A stretch of DNA of 36,199 nt from Bacteroidales bacterium UBA1800 (GTDB lineage Bacteria; Bacteroidota; Bacteroidia; Bacteroidales; VadinHA17), in NCBI GenBank assembly GCA_002319915.1, contig DCFQ01000052.1, positions 24,838 to 61,036 on the forward strand. The letters run 5' to 3'. Of this stretch, positions 7,658-16,081 are shown in pieces (within the stretch, counting starts at the first letter, position 1; the number at the start of each line of letters is the position of its first letter). Under the pieces are notes generated by a model. It had not been told where the DNA came from, did not search any database, and saw only the letters and a list, made by a program, of their open reading frames with translations. The translations under genes were made by a program, and so were the position numbers.

Positions 7658-8014
7658 ATGAAAAACAGGGATCAAATGTTAATAAAGCACCGGGAGTACC
7701 ATCCATCGATCAGCTTCGGGCTGTTCCTCATAGTGCTGGGGCTGGCGCTTCTCGTTGCGACCAACGATATGCTGCACCTGGGTAGCGTGAAGGAATATTT
7801 CACCTGGGAAACGGCAATGATCTTTGTAGGTGTAATCCTTCTCGTCAACCGTCGTTTTGTAGGCGGTCTTCTGCTTTCAGCCCTGGGGGCATGGTTCCTT
7901 ATCGATAACCGGGATATTGTGCTTTCTCCGCTGATCAGGACGATTTACTGGCCCGTTGTCATAGTCCTGATCGGGCTTGGCTTCATTGTTTCTTCATTAT
8001 TCAGAAGAAAATAG
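7658..8014 (+). CDS. LiaF-like transmembrane-domain protein
   Basis: The 118-residue protein is almost entirely membrane. Hydrophobic segments lie at about residues 17-36, 50-66, 67-83 and 92-112, separated by short loops, and it ends in a basic FRRK tail. The layout, including the first helix pattern G-L-F-L-I-V-L-G-L-A-L-L, matches the N-terminal four-helix domain of LiaF-like proteins (DUF5668 type), without the soluble C-terminal domain. It is first in a four-gene operon with a full-length LiaF-like protein, a LytS-type kinase and a LytTR regulator. A role in membrane-stress sensing is inferred from this context. Confidence 0.75.
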   Translation: MKNRDQMLIKHREYHPSISFGLFLIVLGLALLVATNDMLHLGSVKEYFTWETAMIFVGVILLVNRRFVGGLLLSALGAWFLIDNRDIVLSPLIRTIYWPVVIVLIGLGFIVSSLFRRK

Positions 8015-8050
8015 TACAGCAATTAAATTCAAACAAATAATTTTACAGCT

Positions 8051-8836
8051 ATGGAAACTAACCAGGATTACAGGGATGAACGCAGCCGGTTGAGGGAAGA
8101 GCGCCGTGCCATGAGACATGAGCATCACTTTGTTTCGAGCAACCGGGCCGTGATCGGCGTTGTTCTGGTCCTTGCAGGATTATTCCTCGTCATGAGGAAT
8201 ACCGGGATATTCCCCGATTTTATCGATAGTGTCGTATTCAGCTGGCCAATGCTGCTGGTCGTGATCGGGCTGATCATGACCCTGGGCTCCTCGGAGAAGA
8301 CCGGAGGCATAATCGTGATGGCAGTCGGGGGATTCTTCATGATTCCCCTGGTATTCAGGGAGACCTTCCACATGTACAACATGTTCTGGCCTTCAATATT
8401 TATTATTGTCGGTATAATCTTCATCATTTCACGCGGGGCCTGGCGGCCCGGTCACCTGCAGTCAGGACCAGTGCCCACAGGGGCCAGAGGCGATGATTGG
8501 ATCGACTACGTTAATATCTTCAGCGGCGGCGAGAGGCAGGTAACCTCGCAGAAGTTCCAGGGCGGGAAGATCACCTCGGTCTTCGGGGGGATAGAGCTCG
8601 ACCTCACCAAAGCCCAGCTTATGGAGGGCGATTCGGCGATCGAAATAGCCTGTATCTTCGGCGGCGCTACTCTGATCGTGCCCGATAACTGGTTCATTAC
8701 AATTGAAGTCACTCCAATTCTCGGTGGATTCACCGATTCCCGGAAGCTTCTGCCGGGGCGGACAGTTGACCCTTCAAGGCACCTGATCATAAAGGGAGCA
8801 GTGGTGTTCGGAGGCGGAGAAATAAAAAGCTATTAG
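8051..8836 (+). CDS. LiaF-like cell-envelope stress protein
   Basis: The 261-residue protein has a charged N-terminus (residues 1-26) and a four-helix membrane domain (about 33-132). The C-terminal beta-rich soluble domain (about 155-261) has glycine-rich strands such as VFGGIELDLTKAQL, IACIFGGATLIVPDNW and GAVVFGGGEIK. This repeating F-G-G pattern is typical of the LiaF C-terminal (DUF2154-like) domain. In Firmicutes LiaF inhibits the LiaRS system until the envelope is damaged. Here the partner signalling genes are of LytS/LytTR type, so a similar inhibitory role is inference. The next gene starts eight bases after the stop. Confidence 0.85.
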   Translation: METNQDYRDERSRLREERRAMRHEHHFVSSNRAVIGVVLVLAGLFLVMRNTGIFPDFIDSVVFSWPMLLVVIGLIMTLGSSEKTGGIIVMAVGGFFMIPLVFRETFHMYNMFWPSIFIIVGIIFIISRGAWRPGHLQSGPVPTGARGDDWIDYVNIFSGGERQVTSQKFQGGKITSVFGGIELDLTKAQLMEGDSAIEIACIFGGATLIVPDNWFITIEVTPILGGFTDSRKLLPGRTVDPSRHLIIKGAVVFGGGEIKSY

Positions 8837-8844
8837 ACTGAAAA

Positions 8845-9930
8845 ATGAGACATCCTGTACTTTCCGACAGGAGGAGACTTTTAATATGGGGGCTGGCCTG
8901 GCTGCTTCTGACGGCGGGCCAGCTCCTGCTTTATTATTATGCTTACGGCGGCTACACCGATATCTTTATTCCCGACGGGATTATCTCGATGCTCCTCTAC
9001 TCAGGCCTTGCCCTGTCGATGTGGTACCCCTTCAGGTATTTCAACACCGCAACGACCGGGCTGACTGCTGTGCTGGCAAATATCGCGGCGGGAGGCATAT
9101 TCTTCGTCTCGGTCTGGATCCTTCTGACAAGGGTCCTTGTACCACTTTTCATTCCGAAAACATACAACTTCGCCGGATACTGGGATGTTACCTTTCCCTA
9201 CAGGGTCGGAACGGGGGTCTTCATCTTCCTGCTGATTATACTTACTTACTACCTTTTTACGAGCCTCTTCAACCTGGCGGAAAAAAAGACAAAGGAGGCA
9301 AAGCTCGAATCGCTTGTAAAGGAGACCGAGCTCAAAATGCTGAGATCCCAGATCAATCCGCATTTCCTCTTCAACAGCCTTAACTCGATAAGCTCCCTCA
9401 CCATCACCAATCCTGAAAAGGCAAGGGAAATGGTAATCAAGCTCTCCGATTTCATGAGGTACTCCCTGTCGAGGAAGGATGAGAAGCCGGTGACCTTCCG
9501 TAGCGAGCTCGATAACCTCAGGCTCTACCTCGACATCGAAAAGGTGAGATTTGGAGACAGGCTGTCAATTGAGGAATTCATCGACGGGAACTGTCTCGAG
9601 GTGAACCTGCCAGTCATGCTGCTCCAGCCCCTGTACGAAAATGCCGTGAAACACGGGGTCTACGAGAGCACCGAAAAGGTCAGCATATCAACCAGGGCCG
9701 TTATCGAAGAGGGATTCCTTACCATTGCCATTTCCAACAACTACGACTCCGCCCCTGCTTCACTCAAGGGGACAGGGACCGGCCTCCTCAACGTCTCCCG
9801 CCGCCTTGAACTTTTTTACGGCTCCAAAGGTTTTCTTCAAACTTCAAAAGAAGATGGTATCTTTACAGTCAGGCTTTTTATTCCAGTAACTGAAGAACCA
9901 GATGAAAAAGGTCAGAACGATAATCATTGA
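8845..9930 (+). CDS. LytS/YehU-family sensor histidine kinase
   Basis: The 361-residue membrane kinase has four hydrophobic segments (about 12-33, 46-62, 74-100 and 121-143), a short coiled linker and the His_kinase domain. The phospho-acceptor is His173 in QINPHFLFNSLNS, the hallmark of the family. The ATP-binding part shows the N box LLQPLYENAVKHG and the G-rich loop GTGTGLLNVSRRLELFYG. No extracytoplasmic sensor domain is present, so signal input is probably intramembrane, perhaps from the LiaF-like proteins encoded just upstream. It overlaps the downstream regulator gene by 29 bases, strong evidence of a cognate pair. Confidence 0.95.
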   Translation: MRHPVLSDRRRLLIWGLAWLLLTAGQLLLYYYAYGGYTDIFIPDGIISMLLYSGLALSMWYPFRYFNTATTGLTAVLANIAAGGIFFVSVWILLTRVLVPLFIPKTYNFAGYWDVTFPYRVGTGVFIFLLIILTYYLFTSLFNLAEKKTKEAKLESLVKETELKMLRSQINPHFLFNSLNSISSLTITNPEKAREMVIKLSDFMRYSLSRKDEKPVTFRSELDNLRLYLDIEKVRFGDRLSIEEFIDGNCLEVNLPVMLLQPLYENAVKHGVYESTEKVSISTRAVIEEGFLTIAISNNYDSAPASLKGTGTGLLNVSRRLELFYGSKGFLQTSKEDGIFTVRLFIPVTEEPDEKGQNDNH

Positions 9931-10654
9931 AGATGAAGTCCCTGCCCGGGAGCTCATAAAGCACTACCTGAAGGAAATCGAATCGATAGAAGTTATAACC
10001 GAATGCGGTGACGGATTTTCGGGCCTGAAGGCCATCTCCGAGATGAAACCCGACCTGGTGTTCCTCGACATCCAAATGCCCAGGCTCACAGGATTCGAGC
10101 TGCTCGAGGTTCTGACAGAGAAACCTGAGATAATCTTTACGACCGCCTATGACCAGTATGCCATCAAGGCCTTCGAGATGAATGCCGCCGACTACCTGCT
10201 GAAGCCATTCTCGCAACAAAGGTTCACGCTGGCCGTCAAAAAGGTCGTCTCAAGGATCGACGCCGGCAATTCCGGCAAAGTCCCGGCCGACCAGATACTG
10301 GCCGTCAAACCCGAAATCATCCAGCCTGTCAACAGGATCGTCGTCAGAAAAGGAAATGCCATAAACCTTATACCGGTCGAACAGATCAAATACGTCGAAG
10401 CCCAGGACGACTACGTGATGATCTACCATTCCGGCGGAAAAGCGCTCAAGCAGCAGACCATGAAGTTTTATGAGGACAACCTTCCGAAATCCGACTTCGT
10501 GAGGATCCACAGGTCATATATCGTGAAGGTGGAGGAAATAAAACGGATCGAACCATACGGAAAGGACAATCATATCGCCATACTTCATACCGGGGATAAG
10601 ATCCCGGTCAGCCGCTCAGGGTACAAGCACCTGAAGGAGGAGCTGAATTTTTAA
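9902..10654 (+). CDS. LytTR-family response regulator
   Basis: The 250-residue cytoplasmic regulator has a receiver domain (1-120) with the acidic pocket E10/D11, phospho-acceptor Asp56 in LVFLDIQMP, Thr81 and Lys101 in DYLLKPF. A LytTR DNA-binding domain (about 147-250) contains VEQIKYVEAQDDYVMIYHSG and FVRIHRSYIVKVEEIKRIEP. All key residues are intact. It is encoded in overlap with the LytS-type kinase and should be its partner. Targets are not visible, though autoregulation of the LiaF-like operon is plausible. Confidence 0.96.
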   Translation: MKKVRTIIIEDEVPARELIKHYLKEIESIEVITECGDGFSGLKAISEMKPDLVFLDIQMPRLTGFELLEVLTEKPEIIFTTAYDQYAIKAFEMNAADYLLKPFSQQRFTLAVKKVVSRIDAGNSGKVPADQILAVKPEIIQPVNRIVVRKGNAINLIPVEQIKYVEAQDDYVMIYHSGGKALKQQTMKFYEDNLPKSDFVRIHRSYIVKVEEIKRIEPYGKDNHIAILHTGDKIPVSRSGYKHLKEELNF

Positions 10655-10659
10655 GCTTG

Positions 10660-10752
10660 TTTCACAGAGAGCACGAAGAAGGCACGGAGCGCACGGAGTA
10701 CTCTGCAATGATATCTCGGTGATCTCTGTGTCTCCTCCGTGCTCTCTGTGTA
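10660..10752. repeat. dispersed palindromic repeat between convergent genes
   Basis: The left arm TTCACAGAGAGCACGAAG (10661-10678) is mirrored by the right arm CTCCGTGCTCTCTGTGTA (10735-10752), with 16 of 18 positions complementary. Inside are tandem CACGGAG-like units (10682-10698) and their complements. The element fills the gap between the convergent LytTR and yidD genes, and its large hairpin may act as a two-way terminator. It resembles the decayed copy at 4683-4760. Confidence 0.75.
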
Positions 10753-10756
10753 ACAA

Positions 10757-11065
10757 TTATCTCTTAAGCCTGTTTTCGGTTTTTGCTTTCCGGAAGATGG
10801 ATTTAAAAAAACCGTACCTCTTGATCCAGATCAGCGGTACCGGATCGTAACCGTGCGTACCACCCGGCCGGCATCTCAGGATCCTGCTGGTTGCAAGCCA
10901 GAGGCCCTTCAGCGGGCCATGTATCCTGAGGGCATCAAGTGCGTACTGCGAACAGGAGGGTTCATGCCGGCAGGCTGGCCTGAGATACGGTGAAATGGCA
11001 TACCTGTAAAGATGAACCGGCAGCGACAATACGAATGCGAATATCCTCGCAGGGGTTTTTTGCAT
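10757..11065 (-). CDS. yidD: membrane protein insertion efficiency factor YidD
   Basis: YidD is a small amphipathic protein that assists YidC-dependent insertion of membrane proteins. The 102-residue form from the ATG at 11063-11065 contains the family core: YRYAISPYLRPACRHEPSCS, then YALDALRIHGPLKGLWLAT, and RILRCRPGGTHGYDPVP. The invariant cysteines and the G-G-x-x-x-D-P-V-P end are present. Upstream in-frame extension to 11140 lacks family character. It is not beside yidC, rnpA or rpmH, its usual neighbours in many bacteria. Confidence 0.93.
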   Translation of the reverse strand: MQKTPARIFAFVLSLPVHLYRYAISPYLRPACRHEPSCSQYALDALRIHGPLKGLWLATSRILRCRPGGTHGYDPVPLIWIKRYGFFKSIFRKAKTENRLKR

Positions 11066-11129
11066 GATGCAAAGATAACAAATGGCTGCAACCGGGTGTT
11101 TAACTGCCATGGCTGTTAAATACCCCTCA

Positions 11130-11161
11130 TTGAATTTCAATGATGTAATTGACTAACTTTG
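11130..11161 (+). promoter_or_regulatory. Bacteroidetes-type promoter upstream of zinc protease gene
   Basis: TTG at 11130-11132, a 21-base spacer and TAACTTTG at 11154-11161 match the -33/-7 consensus TTG-N19-21-TAnnTTTG. Transcription would start near 11168, giving a leader of about 80 bases before the ATG at 11250. Confidence 0.6.
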
Positions 11162-11249
11162 CAGCATCTGACAAATTGACCATTTTATGAGTGAAGGACC
11201 GTTTGGCAGATATTTTGCTGGAGTTTCTGATAACAAAAATTAGTATAAA

Positions 11250-11951
11250 ATGAATATGCAAGGTGCGAATATGAATATCTGGCTGATCTTCATCTTCTTC
11301 ATGATCCTCAGCTGGATTGTGAGTGCCGTTCTGAAGTCAAAATTCAGGAAGTATTCCAATATCCCGCTGGATAACGGAATGTCGGGGCGCGAGGTTTCGG
11401 AGAAAATGCTGAGAGACAATGGCATTTACGATGTCAAGGTACAGAGTGTCGAGGGCATGCTTACCGATCACTATAATCCGCAGAACAAGACCATTAACCT
11501 CAGTGAAGAGGTTTTTAAATCCCGGAGCATTGCAGCGGCTGCGGTGGCCGCCCATGAGACCGGACATGCTGTCCAGCACGCCACGGCATATGCCTGGCTC
11601 GGACTCAGGTCGAAGCTGGTACCGCCGGTAACTATTGCTTCGAGGTACGTCCAGTGGCTCCTCCTGCTCGGGATACTGCTGGTCAGGACGTTTCCGGCAT
11701 TGCTGCTGGCAGGGATCGTGCTTTTTGCCCTTACCACACTGTTCAGCTTCATAACCCTCCCGGTCGAGATCAATGCGAGCCAGAGGGCGCTTGTATGGCT
11801 GTCAAGCTCGGGAATTACATCGGAAATGAATCATGACAAGGCACAGGATGCGCTTAAATGGGCTGCACTCACCTATGTTGTTGCAGCGCTTGGTTCACTT
11901 GCCACCCTGCTTTATTATATCATGATCTTCACCGGGGGCAGAAGGAACTGA
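11250..11951 (+). CDS. membrane-anchored zinc metallopeptidase (YugP family)
   Basis: The 233-residue membrane protein has an N-terminal helix (about 9-28) and a cytoplasmic or membrane-proximal domain with the HEXXH zinc motif, HETGH at 102-106. Two or three C-terminal helices (about 128-175 and 207-229) follow. The segment SRSIAAAAVAAHETGHAVQH and the later SLPVEINAS-type glutamate (LPVEINASQRAL) are characteristic of the neutral zinc metallopeptidase_2 (YugP) family. Substrate is unknown. A second ATG at 11271 would remove seven residues. The gene has its own promoter and converges on the methyltransferase gene with a six-base gap. Confidence 0.9.
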   Translation: MNMQGANMNIWLIFIFFMILSWIVSAVLKSKFRKYSNIPLDNGMSGREVSEKMLRDNGIYDVKVQSVEGMLTDHYNPQNKTINLSEEVFKSRSIAAAAVAAHETGHAVQHATAYAWLGLRSKLVPPVTIASRYVQWLLLLGILLVRTFPALLLAGIVLFALTTLFSFITLPVEINASQRALVWLSSSGITSEMNHDKAQDALKWAALTYVVAALGSLATLLYYIMIFTGGRRN

Positions 11952-11957
11952 TGAGGG

Positions 11958-12695
11958 TCAGCGGCCCTCTACCTCCAGCCATTTGGTTTTCTTAATGATG
12001 ATCCTGACAGAAAGCCATACCAGGCCGGCGGAGAGGGTTATCCACATCCATATGGGTGTGATGGTGATCCTTTCGGAAAGGAAATAGTTCCTGAACAGGT
12101 CAAGGACCTGGAACATAAGGAAAATATTCATAAAGCTGTGGTACTCCCTTTTGATCACATTCCTGGGTGAAAAGGGAAGGGAAGGTTTTTTTATCCTTCC
12201 AAATGCTGGTATTACAGCTTTCACCTTTTCTGACCAGGTGTCGTAGGATTCTCCGAACTTCCTGCGAAGGAACTGTTCTTCTGCAAAGATGATCCTCTCA
12301 TAATAGAGCCAGTAGATCAGTAGAAAGAAGGCATCAAAGACAATATTTCTCAGGAACAGCACCGGCCCGAGCCACATCAGGAAGTTCCCGACATACAGCG
12401 GGTGCCTGATGACCGAATAGATCCCGGTGGTATTCAGTTCCTCGGCCACCTGCCCTTCGGACGTATTCCGGCCCGAGGTGCCCCGCGGCGCATAACCAAC
12501 GGTAATGATCCGGATCGCCTCTCCCGCAAGGCTCACTCCGAGGAAGATCAGCTCGTCCCTTAAACTAAAGAGAATAGCCTGACGGTTAGTCAGATACATT
12601 ACGGCAATTCCAGCGATCACAAGTATAACAGGAAGCCAGCTTCTTCTTTTGAACAGCCAGTTGCCGCTTGCCTCCAATTCATGAACAAGAGCCAT
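11958..12695 (-). CDS. ICMT/PEMT-like membrane methyltransferase family protein
   Basis: The 245-residue polytopic protein has about five to six membrane segments. It contains the signature of the isoprenylcysteine carboxyl methyltransferase/phospholipid methyltransferase superfamily: TTGIYSVIRHPLYVGNFL around residues 90-107. About 40 residues later comes the EEQFLRRKFGESYDTW segment, which forms part of the S-adenosylmethionine site. Eukaryotic members methylate prenylated proteins and bacterial ones have varied or unknown lipid substrates, so the substrate here is open. It has an ATG at 12693-12695 and no obvious operon partner, although the barrel gene ends about 47 bases upstream. Confidence 0.85.
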   Translation of the reverse strand: MALVHELEASGNWLFKRRSWLPVILVIAGIAVMYLTNRQAILFSLRDELIFLGVSLAGEAIRIITVGYAPRGTSGRNTSEGQVAEELNTTGIYSVIRHPLYVGNFLMWLGPVLFLRNIVFDAFFLLIYWLYYERIIFAEEQFLRRKFGESYDTWSEKVKAVIPAFGRIKKPSLPFSPRNVIKREYHSFMNIFLMFQVLDLFRNYFLSERITITPIWMWITLSAGLVWLSVRIIIKKTKWLEVEGR

Positions 12696-12741
12696 CGGAT
12701 ATCGGGATTAAGGTTTTATGCGGGGCAAAAGTATGAAAAAT

Positions 12742-13917
12742 CTAGAAACTGTATTTGATCCTGATAAAACCGAGGTTTATCCTGGCCTCGTAACCAACCG
12801 GGGCATCGAAATGCTGCCAGATAAGAGAGAAATCCACATTCTCGGCCAGTGAACAATCAAGTGAGAGGCCGGCAAAGTAACCGTCGAGGTCCGGGAACCA
12901 CATTCCGGATCCCGTCAGGTTGATCAGGGGATTTGCCGCCCAGGTGAACTGCCCGAATGCGGTAAACCTTGAGAAGGCAAGATCCTTCGCGGAAAGGTTC
13001 CCCGAATAGAAATTGAAGAGGTTCCCGAGGGATGTGGGATTATTGCAATACATCACCTGGACCTGGGCAATGGAATTATCCTTGAAGACCTTGTCGAATC
13101 CTCCCGTTGCCAGGACTGTACCAATGGTCTTCGGGAAATCCTCATAAGGATCGAACCAGGATGCTTCGCCCCTGAAGGAAATGCTTCCAAGCGACCCAGA
13201 CCACCCGGTACCGATCACAATATCCTCGCTGTTTGCCAGGCCTGCCAGGAACTGGATATCGTATCCCCCGGCGTTGAACCTGTAAAGGCCTGCTGCCGTC
13301 ACCTTTCTTTCATGATCCATCTTTATGGCAAAATCGGCGACCGAGGAGGATGAAGGAAAGATCTGCAGCCTTGCCGCATCGCTGCCGGGCCTCTCGACAT
13401 AATCGACATCAAAAAATGAGTAGGCATTGAAAATATCATTCGGGTTCCAGACAAGGGTCTGCCCCCAGTTGATCCTCTGTCTTCCGAGAGTAAACTCGAT
13501 CTTTTCATAGTGCATGTCGAGCCAGAGCCTGTCGACCCTGGTGTTAAGCAGGACCGATTGTTCATTGATCAGGTTCCATGACATATTCACTAAGCCCGGA
13601 TCCTCCTTTATCATATTCGTATAGATATCCCCCAGTTTCAGCAGGTCGCCCGTAAAAAGCCTGTTCCGGAATTCTGCCGCAACAGTTATCTTGTCGCTGA
13701 TATAAGCCTTGAAATTAAGCCTGTTATGGATCAGGTTCTCGTTTTCGAACGGTCCTGAAAGGGAGTCGAATATGGCTGTCTGGAGAGTCGAGACGTAGCC
13801 GTTAAGGGTAATGGCTTTTTTCTTCTCCGTAGAGGCATGCACCGAAAGGGAATCCTGGGCCTTCAGGGCAGGCAGAATGGAGGCAAGGATAAGGATCAGG
13901 GGGAATTTCTTTATCAT
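12742..13917 (-). CDS. outer-membrane beta-barrel protein of the LolA-ABC operon (DUF1302-like)
   Basis: The 391-residue protein starts at the ATG at 13915-13917 with a clear signal peptide (FPLILILASILPALKAQDS). The mature part shows alternating hydrophobic/polar strands and ends in aromatic residue F (IRIKYSF), as outer-membrane barrels do. The segment FTLGRQRINWGQTLVWNPND resembles the G-R-Q-x-x-N-W-G motif of DUF1302-type barrels. It is the last gene of a minus-strand operon, seven bases after the ABC ATPase gene. Its association with a LolA-like carrier and ABC permeases suggests a part in moving a lipid or lipoprotein to or through the outer membrane. The family match is by eye only. 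Confidence 0.8.
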   Translation of the reverse strand: MIKKFPLILILASILPALKAQDSLSVHASTEKKKAITLNGYVSTLQTAIFDSLSGPFENENLIHNRLNFKAYISDKITVAAEFRNRLFTGDLLKLGDIYTNMIKEDPGLVNMSWNLINEQSVLLNTRVDRLWLDMHYEKIEFTLGRQRINWGQTLVWNPNDIFNAYSFFDVDYVERPGSDAARLQIFPSSSSVADFAIKMDHERKVTAAGLYRFNAGGYDIQFLAGLANSEDIVIGTGWSGSLGSISFRGEASWFDPYEDFPKTIGTVLATGGFDKVFKDNSIAQVQVMYCNNPTSLGNLFNFYSGNLSAKDLAFSRFTAFGQFTWAANPLINLTGSGMWFPDLDGYFAGLSLDCSLAENVDFSLIWQHFDAPVGYEARINLGFIRIKYSF

Positions 13918-13924
13918 AAGGAGG

Positions 13925-14617
13925 TTAGTTTTCGGTTCTGGTTTCGTCGGAGACCACTTTCCCATCCTCGAGAGTTATGATCCTTCTCGCTCTTTTCATC
14001 ACCTTTGCATCGTGCGTGGAGAAGATGAAGGTCATTTCCTCATCGCGGTTGAGCTTTTCCATGATATCCAGCAAAGCCTCCGCCGATTTCGAATCAAGGT
14101 TAGCGGTCGGCTCATCGGCCAGTATGAACTCAGGGCGGGTTGCGAGTGCCCTCGCAACTGCGACTCTTTGCTGCTGCCCGCCCGAAAGCTGCGATGGCCT
14201 GCTGTTACCGCGGTCGGAAAGCCCCACCGACCCCAGAAGCTCGTTTGTCCTGGCTATTCGCTTTTCTTTCGGCCATTTCTGAAGGCTCATGATAAATCCG
14301 ACATTCTCCGATGCGGTGAGAACGGGGATAAGGTTATAGGACTGGAAGACAAAGCCCACATGTTCCATCCTGAAATCTATCAGCTCCGAAGGGCGCAGCT
14401 CCGACAGCCGGTGCCCGGCAACCAGGATCTCCCCGTTAGTAGGCTGGTCGAGGCCGCCTATCAGGTTGAGCAGAGTTGTTTTTCCCGATCCGGAAGGACC
14501 TACAATCACTGTGAACTCACCCTTTTCAAATGACAGGGTGACACCGTTAATGGCTCGCACCTCGACTTCGGTGTCATGATATATCTTGTGTACGTCGTTG
14601 ATCTCCACTACTTTCAT
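13925..14617 (-). CDS. ABC transporter ATPase, LolD/MacB type
   Basis: The 230-residue cytoplasmic ATPase has Walker A GPSGSGKT at 40-47, a Q loop in VFQSYNLIPVLTA and the signature LSGGQQQRVAVARAL at 144-158. Walker B is ILADEPTANLD at 165-175, and the switch histidine is in FSTHD. These match the MacB/LolD/FtsE group, which powers mechanotransmission across the inner membrane rather than classical import. It is encoded 24 bases after one FtsX-type permease gene and just before the barrel gene. It should drive the two permeases in this operon. Confidence 0.95.
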   Translation of the reverse strand: MKVVEINDVHKIYHDTEVEVRAINGVTLSFEKGEFTVIVGPSGSGKTTLLNLIGGLDQPTNGEILVAGHRLSELRPSELIDFRMEHVGFVFQSYNLIPVLTASENVGFIMSLQKWPKEKRIARTNELLGSVGLSDRGNSRPSQLSGGQQQRVAVARALATRPEFILADEPTANLDSKSAEALLDIMEKLNRDEEMTFIFSTHDAKVMKRARRIITLEDGKVVSDETRTEN

Positions 14618-14641
14618 GATGCAGGTCTGTTATGTTATTCA

Positions 14642-16069
14642 CTATTCACCTCTTATTGCTTCCACAGGATTGAGCTTTAACGCTTTCCGCGCAGGATAGA
14701 CTGACGAAATTATCCCGGTGATCACGATAAGGACCGCCGTGATAAGAAAAAACTTAATATCCACCGACGGGTAAAGGTGGGCACTATAACCAAATGCCTC
14801 CATCCCTTCAGAATATTTTACGAGGTTAATCCCGTGTTTTGCAGTCGCTGCAATTGCTGCCAGGCTGACCGCCATACCTGACACTCCGCCCACAAGTGAG
14901 AGAAATACCGATTCGAGCATGATCATCGTGAAGATCTTTCTCCGGTTCATCCCGATGGCGGCCAGCATCCCGATCTCTCTCGTTCTCTCCAGGACCGCCA
15001 TAAGCATTGTATTGACTATCCCGAAAGCAAGGGCAGCAAGAATAATCGCCATGAAGATCCCGTATATCTGTTCCATGAAATCGGCCATCAGCGCTAGATC
15101 AGGCTGTATCTCCTTCCAGCTGAGGACCTCCAGCCCTGGCATCGATTCACGAAGCTTCGAGGTCACCTCACCGGTAAGGTCATCCGAGTTCAGTTCAACT
15201 ATAATCCTGTGATAAGTTCCCTCCCTAAGCCCTGTCAGCCTCCTAAGCTCCTCCCCGGGCACGAACAGTGACACGGATTCAAACATATCATTGTTAGTCC
15301 TGAAGATACCCGTGATCCTGAAGACTGCGCTGGTCTGCACGTTATTAACGTCAAGGAATGACAGTATCACCTTTGACCCTTCACGGAACGACCAGGCCGC
15401 TTCTTTGATTTTCAGCCCGTATTTTTTATTCTGGGACGGGCTCAGGAGCACCTCAAATGCCTTTGCAAAAGCCTTTTCCGAGATAAACCGCTGGTCCTTG
15501 AGGCTTTGAAGACGGGTGATAACCAATTCAGGTACTTTTTCGTTCCTGAGCTTAGCAAGGGCATCACCTGTAAGGATGAACCTGATTATATTGAGGTCGC
15601 GGGCAAGGGTTTCACCCATATAGGCCATGTTGTACTTCGTTTCAGATTTAAAGTAGCTACCGGTACCGGGAACAAGCTTCTCTGGCAAAGTAAATATCTG
15701 CTGTTCCTTTACAGGATCTACCCCTATGATCTCTACTCCTTCGCTTTTTGCGGATGTGGAGGCAATGCCCATCAGAATGATCCTGCCGGTCGCTGCCTTT
15801 ACGCCTTTTGTCTTTTCAATCAAGGTCATCAGAGAATCAGCTCCCTGTATTGTATCCTGGATGTCTCCGCTGCTCCTGAAATCCTTATTGTTCACCTGGA
15901 TGTGCGACAGCTCTTCATGAACCGCAGCATCGAGCCGTTGTTGCACTGAACTGTTGATGGCTGCCATAGAGAAGATGCCCGCAAAGACCCCTATCGTGAC
16001 CGCTGTGATCACGATCAGGCTTCTCGATTTGTTCCTCCAGATATTTTTCCAGGCGATTTCCGTAATCAT
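14642..16069 (-). CDS. FtsX-type ABC permease (LolC/E-like), second of pair
   Basis: The 475-residue inner-membrane protein has a first helix near residues 19-41. A large periplasmic MacB-PCD-like domain follows (about 42-330), and three C-terminal helices lie around 333-355, 380-410 and 433-457. The cytoplasmic loop MAVLERTREIGMLAAIGMNR is the coupling segment typical of FtsX/LolC/MacB permeases, and the tail SSVYPARKALKLNPVEAIRG is also standard. It has 12 bases between it and the companion permease gene. A heterodimer with that companion, powered by the LolD-like ATPase, is expected. Confidence 0.93.
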   Translation of the reverse strand: MITEIAWKNIWRNKSRSLIVITAVTIGVFAGIFSMAAINSSVQQRLDAAVHEELSHIQVNNKDFRSSGDIQDTIQGADSLMTLIEKTKGVKAATGRIILMGIASTSAKSEGVEIIGVDPVKEQQIFTLPEKLVPGTGSYFKSETKYNMAYMGETLARDLNIIRFILTGDALAKLRNEKVPELVITRLQSLKDQRFISEKAFAKAFEVLLSPSQNKKYGLKIKEAAWSFREGSKVILSFLDVNNVQTSAVFRITGIFRTNNDMFESVSLFVPGEELRRLTGLREGTYHRIIVELNSDDLTGEVTSKLRESMPGLEVLSWKEIQPDLALMADFMEQIYGIFMAIILAALAFGIVNTMLMAVLERTREIGMLAAIGMNRRKIFTMIMLESVFLSLVGGVSGMAVSLAAIAATAKHGINLVKYSEGMEAFGYSAHLYPSVDIKFFLITAVLIVITGIISSVYPARKALKLNPVEAIRGE

Positions 16070-16081
16070 TGAATCCGGAAT

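Noticed and set aside
10660..10752. Possible CRISPR-like or tandem array
   Set aside because: The units are short and variable with no regular spacers. The structure is a palindrome, and no cas genes are in the window.
13811..14533. 240-codon plus-strand open frame
   Set aside because: Antisense to the ABC ATPase and barrel genes; it has no domain pattern and is explained by codon bias of the opposite strand.
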